A stretch of DNA of 46,195 nucleotides from Candidatus Peribacteraceae bacterium (GCA_028707875.1 JAQWAC010000002.1:1-46195), one strand, 5' to 3'. Positions 35,222-43,301 are shown, numbered from the stretch's first letter. Translations and numbers: made by a program. Notes: a model not told the origin generated them from the sequence alone.

Positions 35222-35641
35222 ATGAAACTGGCAGTCATTAAAGATAACGGCACAACGAAGGAAGTTGTTCGCCTTGCGCAAGACGCCGGCTTCGCCGCGG
35301 AAGATATTCTCGTGGCACGGAGCCGGGAAGAGGCGTTGACCCTCCTTGAGAAACTCATTCCGGATGTTGCGGTGATCGATCCTCATCTCACGCCGCACAA
35401 CGAACGTCTGGAAGACGGAATCGACGTCATCCGTACACTCCGGGGAAAATCGAAGGAGTGCATCATCATCTGCTTCACAATGGGCAGCAATACGGAGCTT
35501 GGTGTGAGAGCATTGCAGGCAGGCGCACAGGATTACATCGATGCCAGTTGGCCTCGCGTGAATTGGTGCTCTCTCCTGCGGGAAAGGTTGAATATGTGGA
35601 GAGGCGTCGCTCTTGAGAGGGCGGAGCACGATGAAAAATAA
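35222..35641 (+). CDS. Receiver-domain-like protein, partly degenerate
   Basis: MKLAVIKDNG...LIPDVAVIDPHLTPHNERLEDGIDVIRTLRGKSKECIIICFTMGSNTELGVRALQAGAQDYIDAS. Confidence 0.6.
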   Translation: MKLAVIKDNGTTKEVVRLAQDAGFAAEDILVARSREEALTLLEKLIPDVAVIDPHLTPHNERLEDGIDVIRTLRGKSKECIIICFTMGSNTELGVRALQAGAQDYIDASWPRVNWCSLLRERLNMWRGVALERAEHDEK

Positions 35642-35695
35642 GACATCATGGTTTTCTTGCAGGAAGTCACGGAACACGGGTACCCTCTTTTTACC

Positions 35696-36661
35696 ATGAA
35701 GCTCAAAAAACTCTTCGAAAAAGCCGTCCAGTATGGAATCGACGCCGATCCGCGCGGCCGCAAGGCCGTGGAAAAGCTCCTGAAGAAGGTGAAGGAGAAG
35801 TCCGCAAAGATGGAGGGAAGCGAGAAAGAACTCTTCGATATGGAGCGCACGTGGAACCCGTTCCCGGACTCCCGCATCATCGCAGGAACGGGGGAAGAGG
35901 ATGTGAAAGTCCTCCTCGTGGGGATCGACATCGAGACGCCGGAAGTTCTGCTGGCCGACCGCTTGCGCGAGAAAGGCGAACGCATCGACGCACTGATGCT
36001 CCATCATCCGGAAGGCCGCGCACTCGCGGATCTGGAGAAAGCCATGGGATTGCAGGTGGAAGTTCTCGGTCTTGCCGGCGTACCGATGAATCAAAGTGAA
36101 GATATGTTGCGCCCCCGCATGGAACGCGTCTGGCGCGCCGTCCATGCCGATAACCTCTTCCGCACCGAGCGTGTGGCGGAACTGCTCGGCTTCCCCGCCT
36201 TCAACACGCACACTCCCGCGGATCATCAGGTTTGGAGTTTCATGGAAAAGAATATTTGCAAAAAGGAATATGACGATTTGGGTGAAGTCCTCACCGCGAT
36301 TCTCGCCATTCCCGAATACAAGCACTTCGCGCTGAAGGGCAATCCCCCCATCCTTGCAAACGGAGGAAAAAGCAGCCGCCCCGGCAGGATTGTTGCAACG
36401 GAGTTTACCGGCGGCACCAACGGACCGGAGGAATTCATCGAAGCGCAGATGCGCGCGGGCGTCGGCACCATCCTCTCCATGCACGTCACGGAGAAGACGC
36501 TGGAGGAAGCCAAGAAGCACCACGTGAATATGATCCAGTGCAGCCACATGGCGTCCGATACGCTGGGTATGAACCTTCTGCTCGATCTCCTGAGCAAAGA
36601 CGAAAAAGGGCTCCGGACTATCGATATCGCCGGCTTCATCCGCATAAAGCACTCGAAGTAG
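35696..36661 (+). CDS. NIF3-like conserved protein
   Basis: VLLVGIDIETPEVLLADRLREKGERIDALMLHHPEGRALADLEKAM...VWSFMEKNICKKEYDDLGEVLTAIL. Confidence 0.55.
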   Translation: MKLKKLFEKAVQYGIDADPRGRKAVEKLLKKVKEKSAKMEGSEKELFDMERTWNPFPDSRIIAGTGEEDVKVLLVGIDIETPEVLLADRLREKGERIDALMLHHPEGRALADLEKAMGLQVEVLGLAGVPMNQSEDMLRPRMERVWRAVHADNLFRTERVAELLGFPAFNTHTPADHQVWSFMEKNICKKEYDDLGEVLTAILAIPEYKHFALKGNPPILANGGKSSRPGRIVATEFTGGTNGPEEFIEAQMRAGVGTILSMHVTEKTLEEAKKHHVNMIQCSHMASDTLGMNLLLDLLSKDEKGLRTIDIAGFIRIKHSK

Positions 36662-36671
36662 GTTCGTTGCC

Positions 36672-37397
36672 ATGCCGAGTGTCTTCTCCCTCATCGGCCG
36701 ATCGTGGGAATTTACATGGAAACAAGCGGTGCTGTTCCGCATCATTTTCTGGCTCCTCATCCTGCCTTCCCTTGCCATCAATCTTCTCGAAACGCTCACG
36801 GGAACCCTCCACATTTTTCCGGAGACAGTGGAGATTTCCGTTCTGATCCTCCTCGTCGATCTTATTCTCTCAGTGGTCATTCTTTGGGGATCCGCCTGCG
36901 TGATCATCATCGGGAGACGCCTCCTCCGGAAAAAAGCGGGGCGTTCGCGCTCTTCCTTCCCAGCCGTTCGTCTGGAAGCTTCACACTTCGTGATGCCGCT
37001 CCTCTTCACCGGCATCCTCCGCGCCTGCTTCACGATCTTCTGGGGGCTCCTGCTCATCGTCCCCGGCATCGTTTATGCGCTGCGCACCTCCTTCTGCAAT
37101 CTGGTGGTCATCTTCGAGCGAAAATCATTCCGAAAAGCGCTCCGGAGGAGCAAGGTCATCACCCGCGGACGCCTGAAGTGGATATTCTGGTATCTCCTCG
37201 CGCTCCTGGTCATCCTCTACGCTCCTCTCAATGTCTGTCTCGGACTCCTCGGGGGCTTCGCGCAGAACCGGGGGATCAATTTCCTCGTCGCGCTCGATCT
37301 CGCAGACGCCGTCCTGAATGCGCTCGCCTCCGTCCTCTTCTCCTTCTCCCTGATTCTCCTGTACGGCGAATTTACGAAACATACAAATATCGATTAG
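36672..37397 (+). CDS. Polytopic membrane protein (DUF-type)
   Basis: Several hydrophobic helices; ALRRSKVITRGRLKWIFWYLLALLVIL. Confidence 0.7.
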   Translation: MPSVFSLIGRSWEFTWKQAVLFRIIFWLLILPSLAINLLETLTGTLHIFPETVEISVLILLVDLILSVVILWGSACVIIIGRRLLRKKAGRSRSSFPAVRLEASHFVMPLLFTGILRACFTIFWGLLLIVPGIVYALRTSFCNLVVIFERKSFRKALRRSKVITRGRLKWIFWYLLALLVILYAPLNVCLGLLGGFAQNRGINFLVALDLADAVLNALASVLFSFSLILLYGEFTKHTNID

Positions 37398-37428
37398 CTC
37401 GCATACTTTGCACTGGAAATGTGGAGGG

Positions 37429-37522
37429 GTGGCGCGCCACGGGGCACAGTCGCACACGTGCGACGTGCCGGGGGGTGAAGGGGAAGGCCACTACGCAATC
37501 GTTGCGGCACGCACGACGATTG
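37429..37522. other. Cluster of strong intergenic palindromes/hairpins
   Basis: GTGGCGCGCCAC; GGCAC-A-GTCGCAC-AC-GTGCGAC-GTGCC; CAATCGT-TGCG-GCA-CGCA-CG-ACGATTG. Confidence 0.7.
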
Positions 37523-37640
37523 GAGATGCTCCGAAGAGGCAACCACTTGATTCATCAATTAACCGAAAAATCACTGACGCCCTCGGGGAAACCTACAGAA
37601 GCATTTGTTTGCTTGCGAAGAGTAACTGACAACAAACAAC

Positions 37641-37730
37641 TGTCGCGAAGACAGGCTCCGCCTGTCTGGAGCGACACCTCTCAGGGAAAAATGGGTTCGC
37701 GGGAGAAAAACCGCAGGTTTGTCTTCCGCG
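37641..37730 (+). repeat. Two-hairpin dispersed element, copy C
   Basis: TGTCGC-GA-AGACAGGC-TCC-GCCTGTCT-GGA-GCGACA then CGCGGGAGAAAAACC-GCA-GGTTTGTCTTCCGCG. Confidence 0.85.
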
Positions 37731-37732
37731 AT

Positions 37733-38080
37733 TTACTGAATCCCCGCCTCCGTGAGCACCTTCGCGAAGACCTCGGGGTTGTGGATGGCAAGCTCGGAAA
37801 GCACTTTGCGATCAAGCTCGATTTTGTGCTTCCTGAGTCCTGCGACGAGTGCGGAATATTTGGAACCCCGTGCGCGAAGAGCGGCATTCAGGCGGACAAT
37901 CCAGAGTGAGCGGAAATCACGCTTCTTGCGGCGGCGATCCTTGTAGGCATGCTGCCCCGCCTTCATCACCGCTTCATTTGCTTTCCTGAAGGTGGTGGAG
38001 CGCATCCCACGGTATCCCTTCGCAAGCTTGCGGATCTTCTGATGACGACGATGCCGGACTGTTCCTCGTTTGACACGCAT
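37733..38080 (-). CDS. rplT: 50S ribosomal protein L20
   Basis: MRVKRGTVRHRRHQKIRKLAKGYRGMRSTTFRKANEAVMKAGQHAYKDRRRKKRDFRSLWIVRLNAALR. Confidence 0.98.
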   Translation of the reverse strand: MRVKRGTVRHRRHQKIRKLAKGYRGMRSTTFRKANEAVMKAGQHAYKDRRRKKRDFRSLWIVRLNAALRARGSKYSALVAGLRKHKIELDRKVLSELAIHNPEVFAKVLTEAGIQ

Positions 38081-38083
38081 GAT

Positions 38084-38281
38084 TTACGAAAGGTACGGAA
38101 GGAGTGAAGTGAGCGTCTTGCGATCCACCCCATCCACGACGAGCGTGCGGCTGAGACGCTTCTGGCGCTTGCTCTTCTGCTGGAGAAGATGGCTGCGTCC
38201 GCGACGCTTCACCGCAACCTTGCCGCTGCCGGTAAGGCGAACCCGCTTCTTTGCGCCGCTGTGGGACTTTTGCTTGGACAC
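38084..38281 (-). CDS. rpmI: 50S ribosomal protein L35 (GTG start)
   Basis: SKQKSHSGAKKRVRLTGSGKVAVKRRGRSHLLQQKSKRQKRLSRTLVVDGVDRKTLTSLLPYL. Confidence 0.92.
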   Translation of the reverse strand: MSKQKSHSGAKKRVRLTGSGKVAVKRRGRSHLLQQKSKRQKRLSRTLVVDGVDRKTLTSLLPYLS

Positions 38282-38376
38282 AGGAAAAGAGGAAAGACGG
38301 CGAAGTGTAGCAAGAGGAGGGGGTGAGCTCAAAGGAAAAACCGTGATTTCTCCGTGGAAATGAGGGGATAACCCCC

Positions 38377-38925
38377 CTACTTCCCGATCTTCCCCCTCAA
38401 TATCACGAAAAATTGCGGCCCCTGCTGCTTCAGCTCCTGTTCGACCTCCGTCACATCCTTCAGTTGCTCCACGAGAGAGAGGAGCTTCGTCTTGGCATAG
38501 TCCTTGTTGGAGAGCTCGCGACCGCGCAGACGCACGACGAACTTCACGAGGTGACGCTCGGCGAGGAACTCCCGCGCACGATCCACCAGACGATCCAAGT
38601 CGTGCTTCTCGGTCCTGAACCCGAACCGGAGCATCTTCACCTCCGTCTGCTTGCTGTGCACACGTTGCTTCCGCTCCTTCTTGCGCAATTGGTAGAGATA
38701 TTGCCCGAAGTTCGCGATCTTCACGACCGGCGGAACGGCCTTCGGCGACACTTCGATCAAATCCAACTCCTGCTCCTGTGCGAGGCGCAGCGCTTCCGCA
38801 ACCGTAATGATTTTGGCTCCCGTGTCATCGACGAGGAGCACCTGCTCCGCGCGGATTTCCTGATTGATGCGCGGCCGCTTTTCCTGTCGGACGGGGAGCG
38901 GCGGACCTCGACGGCGTTTCTGCAA
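38377..38925 (-). CDS. infC: Translation initiation factor IF-3 (start codon uncertain)
   Basis: RINQEIRAEQVLLVDDTGAKIITVAEALRLAQEQELDLIEVSPKAVPPVVKIANFGQYLYQLRKKERKQR. Confidence 0.95.
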   Translation of the reverse strand: MQKRRRGPPLPVRQEKRPRINQEIRAEQVLLVDDTGAKIITVAEALRLAQEQELDLIEVSPKAVPPVVKIANFGQYLYQLRKKERKQRVHSKQTEVKMLRFGFRTEKHDLDRLVDRAREFLAERHLVKFVVRLRGRELSNKDYAKTKLLSLVEQLKDVTEVEQELKQQGPQFFVILRGKIGK

Positions 38926-39076
38926 ACAAGGAGGGGGAAATGACGATAAAACCGAAGAAAGCCTAGAGAAAGCGGGGGAAAGGCGCAAGGAAAGTGACGG
39001 GCGTTTGGTGTTTGGTGTTCGTAAAGCGAAGGCTAGGCGCTCATCGCTCACCGCTTGAATCGCGCAAGAACGGCAG

Positions 39077-39952
39077 TCACATCCCTCTCTGCAGCAGCGA
39101 AAGTCTCACATCCACCTGATACCAATCCTTCGCCTTGCCCGGACGGATATCGACGTAATCGAGCTTCATGAACTGTATCGGCCACAGGCGCCCGCGTTCG
39201 ATGGCCGATCCCAGATCACTCTGGAAGAGCGTGCGCGCATCCTTCAGGATCGACTGATCGAGAATGGTGCGGAACATCGCGCGGAAGCTGTCGCTCGCAA
39301 AGGAACGCTGCAATTGCTCCTCGAAGGAGCGGTTGTCATGACCGTACGCCGCGAGATCGGCGGCGAAGAATTGTTCGAGTGCGACGATGCCTGCCGGATT
39401 CTCTTCTTCCGTCGCGCGGATCATGGCCGTCTTCTCCGCACGGGAGAGGCTGTCGCCCACCGTGAGGAGACCCGCAAGCTTCACGAGGGAGAAAATATCC
39501 TGCATGCCGTCGCGCTTCACCGCAAAACGCACGGTGAATGGAGTCGCCGAGAGATTGCCATCCAGCGTCCGTGTGTCCTTCACCTCGATGGCGGACATGG
39601 ATCCGAGGAGCCCCCGCTTGGTGAGATCGTCCCGCAGCAGGTCGAACACGGTCATCGCGCGATCGAGCGCGGTCTTGGCCGGAAGGACGAAGACGCGGAC
39701 ACGCTCTTCCTGCGATCCCATGCGTAATGCCGCATCGAGCTCGCTCACCTCCACCTGCTCTTTCAGTACCGCGAGACGCCGTTCGAGCGTGGAGACGGTC
39801 CCCAGCACGGGCACGGTTTCGCTGCGCATCGCATTCACCTCCCGCACGTGCGCCGTCAGGAGGAGGCTCACCAGAATCAGGCTCATGAGCCCGACGCTGT
39901 AGAGGAACGACGTGGAGGACTTCAGCCGCGAGAGGACGGGAAGGAGCATCAT
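39077..39952 (-). CDS. Single-TM protein, possibly PilO-like
   Basis: N-terminal TM then coiled-coil-like segment (LERRLAVLKEQVEVSELDAAL); overlaps upstream gene by 4 bp. Confidence 0.45.
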   Translation of the reverse strand: MMLLPVLSRLKSSTSFLYSVGLMSLILVSLLLTAHVREVNAMRSETVPVLGTVSTLERRLAVLKEQVEVSELDAALRMGSQEERVRVFVLPAKTALDRAMTVFDLLRDDLTKRGLLGSMSAIEVKDTRTLDGNLSATPFTVRFAVKRDGMQDIFSLVKLAGLLTVGDSLSRAEKTAMIRATEEENPAGIVALEQFFAADLAAYGHDNRSFEEQLQRSFASDSFRAMFRTILDQSILKDARTLFQSDLGSAIERGRLWPIQFMKLDYVDIRPGKAKDWYQVDVRLSLLQRGM

Positions 39953-40578
39953 TTCAGCATCAGGCGAAATTGAAAGGGCGAGTGATAGCCGATATCAGGA
40001 TCCTTCTCCCGTGTGAAAGACGGATGTTCCGCATGCGCGACGAAAGGCAGCGCTCCGAATGCATCCACCAGCTCGGCGAGAACTGTCATGCTCCGGAGCC
40101 CCACATTCCGCACATCACCCCCGACCTCGATTGAACGCGAGGAGTCGTCGTAGCGGACGGATGTGAGCGCAATGGCATCGGATTGTTCGGGAACGACGGA
40201 ACGAGCCGTCCCCGTGATGGCCGCATGCATGGCGGGGAGAGACTGCATTTCCACTTTCGTCTGCGCAAGCGCCCCGTAGGAGGAACCGTCGAGCGGAAGG
40301 ATGAGCGCATCACGTTTCCTCTCGACCTTCCCGATCTCGGTCTTCACCTCCTGCACATACGCCTGAAGGTCATCGGCGTTTTGCAGCATTCCGTGAAGTT
40401 CCACCCGTGTGAATCGCGGGAGGAGGAGCACCCACGAGAGAACGAGGAGCAGAAGGAGCACGATCCCGAAGACCGCAAACGGAAGCGCGGCCCTGCGGAG
40501 AATTTCCCGAAAGCTCGGGACGGAGACGCGCGGGAGTGTCGGCATTTGTGTCATATGTTTTCCTTCTATTATAGCCAA
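39949..40578 (-). CDS. Single-TM protein, possibly PilN-like
   Basis: N-terminal TM (LPFAVFGIVLLLLLVLSWVLLL), then AIALTSVRYDDSSRSIEVGGDVRNVGLRSMTVLAELVDAFGAL. Confidence 0.45.
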   Translation of the reverse strand: MAIIEGKHMTQMPTLPRVSVPSFREILRRAALPFAVFGIVLLLLLVLSWVLLLPRFTRVELHGMLQNADDLQAYVQEVKTEIGKVERKRDALILPLDGSSYGALAQTKVEMQSLPAMHAAITGTARSVVPEQSDAIALTSVRYDDSSRSIEVGGDVRNVGLRSMTVLAELVDAFGALPFVAHAEHPSFTREKDPDIGYHSPFQFRLMLK

Positions 40579-40682
40579 AATGAACCGTTTTGAACATGGG
40601 GGAAGTTTGCGGTAATTCTATTTTATGTTTTTGTGAGACTTACGTTCTAAGCTTTACACATGGAGCGGATGAATCATTCCAA

Positions 40683-40760
40683 AAATTGTCACCCTGAGCG
40701 GAGTCGAAGGGCGACAATTTGGTTTCTGTCTGTGGTTCGACTCCGTTCACCATGACAGGA
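40683..40760. repeat. Two-hairpin palindromic repeat, second copy of the CCTGAG/GTCGAAGG type
   Basis: ATTGTCACCCTgagcggagtcgAAGGGCGACAAT then TGTCTGTGGttcgactccgttcaCCATGACA. Confidence 0.7.
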
Positions 40761-40837
40761 ACCTTCTTCAAGGAGCACTAACCACAACACCCGTCTCTGC
40801 GCTATAATGTTCACGCACTTCTCTCCCCCCTTCCTCC

Positions 40838-41924
40838 GTGGAAGACCTGCTGCAACATCTCCGGACCATAGCCTCCGCGATCTCTACGGGGAAGGACTCT
40901 CTTTGAGGCACGCAAAGTCCCCCACCGGATTGCGGAGCTCTCCGCGCTGACGACGGACGCGGATATCTGGAACGACCAGAAGCGGGCGCAGGGATTGTTC
41001 AATGAACTGAAAATTCTGAAGAAGCAGTGGGAACCCGTGGAGAAGATCGCACGGGAAGTCACCGCTCTCATCGAGATGATCGAAGCCGCTTCCGAGGCGG
41101 AGCGCGCGGAACTGGCGGAGGATGTGGAGAAACTGGAGAAGGACTGGCAGGCGCTCGAAACGCAGCTCTACCTGAGCGGTGAATTCGACGCCCTCAATTG
41201 TTACCTCACGCTGAGCGGCGGAGCCGGCGGCACCGAGGCGCAGGACTGGGCGGCGATGCTCATGCGCATGTACCTCCGCTACTGCGAACGAAAAGGATGG
41301 AAGACCACTCTTCTGGAAAAAACCGACGGACAGGAGGCGGGAATCAAATCGGCGACGATCCACGTGATCGGCGAATTCGCGTACGGGGAACTCAAGTGTG
41401 AGAAGGGAACGCATCGTCTGGTCCGGCTCTCGCCGTTCAACGCGAAGAACCTGCGCCAGACGAGCTTTGCGCTCGTGGAAGCTCTGCCGGAACTCCCCGA
41501 GTCCGCGGATGTCGCGATCAGCCCCTCCGACCTCAAAGTGGATACGTACCGCAGCGGCGGCGCCGGAGGACAGAACGTGAACAAGGTGGAGACGGCGGTG
41601 CGTATCACGCACATCCCCACAGGCATCGTCGTGGCGTGCCAGACCGAACGCAGTCAATCGCAGAATCGCGCGCAGGCGATGAACATGCTCCGCGCGAAGC
41701 TGCTGGAAAAGGAGAGGAAGGAAAAGGAGGAGACGAAGTCGGATCTCAAGGGGGCGCGGAAGAGTGCGGACTTCGGGCAGCAAATCCGCAGCTACGTCCT
41801 GCACCCGTATCAGATGGTGAAGGATCTCCGCACGGATACCGAGACGAGTGACACGACGGGGGTATTGGATGGCGATATCCAGCAGTTCATTGACGCGGAA
41901 TTGAAGCGACTCAGCAGAGAATAA
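40838..41924 (+). CDS. prfB: Peptide chain release factor 2 with programmed +1 frameshift at CTT TGA (40901-40906)
   Basis: Zero frame GTG-start [22 protein letters not shown] then CTTTGA; +1 frame [36 protein letters not shown]...; [19 protein letters not shown]. Confidence 0.95.
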
Positions 41925-41937
41925 TTTTCAGATGAGT

Positions 41938-42028
41938 AGTGCCGAAGTCGGGCTCCGCCCGACTGGAGGCACACCGCTTAAGGGAAGGGTGGGCTCGTGG
42001 GAGGGACACCGTAGGTGGCCATCCCACG
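41938..42028 (+). repeat. Two-hairpin dispersed element, copy D
   Basis: GTGCC-GA-AGTCGGGC-TCC-GCCCGACT-GGA-GGCAC then CGTGGGAGGGACACC-GTA-GGTGGCCATCCCACG. Confidence 0.85.
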
Positions 42029-42031
42029 CAA

Positions 42032-42056
42032 CAAAAAAGCACCCCGAAGGGTGCCT
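42032..42056 (-). terminator. Rho-independent terminator of the histone-fold gene
   Basis: Minus strand GGCACCC-TTCG-GGGTGC followed by TTTTTTTG. Confidence 0.85.
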
Positions 42057-42080
42057 TATTGTTTGAAGTAAACCTGACGA

Positions 42081-42251
42081 TTAAAGATCGCAGGCGCGGA
42101 CGGTCTTGCGGCCGTTCTCCTTTGCACGATCGGCGGCCTTCTTGAGGGCGCCCTCAACATGCTTGCTGAGTGCATCCGCGAGATCACCGGCGGTCATCAT
42201 GTCCAAACCCTTGAGAAGGTCCTTGACCTTGGAAGCGACGACGTAGCTCAT
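42081..42251 (-). CDS. Histone-fold protein (bacterial/archaeal-type small histone), 56 aa
   Basis: MSYVVASKVKDLLKGLDMMTAGDLADALSKHVEGALKKAADRAKENGRKTVRACDL*; AxxRAxxNGRKTVRAxDL matches the histone-fold RKTIKAEDI-type signature; dedicated promoter-like and terminator sequences. Confidence 0.82.
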   Translation of the reverse strand: MSYVVASKVKDLLKGLDMMTAGDLADALSKHVEGALKKAADRAKENGRKTVRACDL

Positions 42252-42284
42252 GAAAAAGGGGGGAGGAAGTAGAAATGCGGGGCA

Positions 42285-42314
42285 ATTCTACGCACCCTCA
42301 AATCACGAATGCAA
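42285..42314 (-). promoter_or_regulatory. Putative sigma70-type promoter of the histone-fold gene
   Basis: Minus strand TTGCAT - 18 bp - TAGAAT. Confidence 0.5.
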
Positions 42315-42494
42315 GCGGAATTTCCCGTCTTTCGGGCAAATTGCGACAAAATATGCAATTGACCTGCCCCCCCTTCCCCCGCCAAACACTTTCCATGAAA
42401 ATGGATGAAATGGTTCAAAAAGCTATTTATATGCATATTTCTTCACTTCTGAGAAACCGTCCAAAACGATGTTGCATCAACGTTAATAATTCGT

Positions 42495-42583
42495 GTGCCG
42501 AAGGCAGGCTTCGCCTGCCTGGAGGCACTCTGTTTAGGAAAAAGAGGGCTCGTGGGAGAGAAACCGTAGGTTTCTCTTCCGCG
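42495..42583 (+). repeat. Two-hairpin dispersed element, copy E
   Basis: GTGCC-GA-AGGCAGGC-TTC-GCCTGCCT-GGA-GGCAC then CGTGGGAGAGAAACC-GTA-GGTTTCTCTTCCGCG. Confidence 0.85.
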
Positions 42584-42588
42584 CAGTG

Positions 42589-42604
42589 TGGCGGAGGGAC
42601 AGGG
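42589..42604. repeat. 16-bp direct repeat of the tRNA-Ser 3' end
   Basis: TGGCGGAGGGACAGGG identical to 42694-42709. Confidence 0.85.
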
Positions 42605-42692
42605 CCGGCTTCACGGTGTTCCGCCGTGCCCTATTGGTTATTGTCATTATCATCTCACAGCCAATCACGGCGCAGTCCGCAGACGAAGCCGG
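42605..42692. other. Long imperfect hairpin between tRNA-Ser and its duplicated 3' end
   Basis: CCGGCTTC/GAAGCCGG outer stem; CGCCGTG/CACGGCG and ATTGG/CCAAT inner stem. Confidence 0.75.
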
Positions 42693-42693
42693 A

Positions 42694-42785
42694 TGGCGGA
42701 GGGACAGGGATTCGAACCCTGGAACCCCTTTATGGGGGTTACGCGATTTCGAGTCGCGCGCCTTCGACCACTCGGCCATCCCTCC
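42694..42785 (-). tRNA. tRNA-Ser(CGA), CCA encoded
   Basis: GGAGGGATGGCCGAGTGGTCGAAGGCGCGCGACTCGAAATCGCGTAACCCCCATAAAGGGGTTCCAGGGTTCGAATCCCTGTCCCTCCGCCA; long variable arm. Confidence 0.97.
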
Positions 42786-43301
42786 GTACCTGCATTGTAG
42801 CGAAACAGTTTGAAAAAGAACCATCGATAAGTGTGTACTCCCGATGAAAAAATCGCCGGTCATTCATACATATGTATTTTTGATTTTCAAAAATAATCCA
42901 CATTCATGACGACAATTTCTCTTGTCTATTCCTGCCGATAGTAATCGGTTGACATATCAAAAATTAACACAATAACTTACATCGAGGTCTCATCCAAATG
43001 AACTTATTGGGAGCGGCGATTCAAAAAACGATCGGCATCCCGGAGTCTTGATTTTCCAGTGGGTGCGGGTAGCATAGACAGGTTTGAGTAATATGTTTTC
43101 GCTACCTTTTCGGCCCGCGCGCACAGAGACGAACGACTGAGATTTTCCCCCCTCTCTATGGAGCCTCCACTGGCACCATACCCTGTCTCTCTTTCAAACG
43201 TTTCCACCATCGCAAGCGGCGAAGCCGCTCCGCCGCCGGAGACCCAAGTCCGGACTCCCGCAAAGGCGAACAGCCTCACGGTTCGGGGTGTGCGGCAACG
43301 C

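Noticed and set aside
35129-37069. Upstream ~645 codons of the 803-aa minus-strand ORF 34658-37069
   Set aside because: They run antisense to the receiver-like and NIF3-like genes; only the 3' part (flavodoxin) has recognisable protein sequence. Treated as a shadow ORF.
37474-37640. Possible short ORF KGKATTQSLRHARRLEMLRRGNHLIHQLTEKSLTPSGKPTEAFVCLRRVTDNKQLS
   Set aside because: Looks faintly protein-like, but it overlaps hairpins, reads through the two-hairpin element without a stop and has no convincing start.
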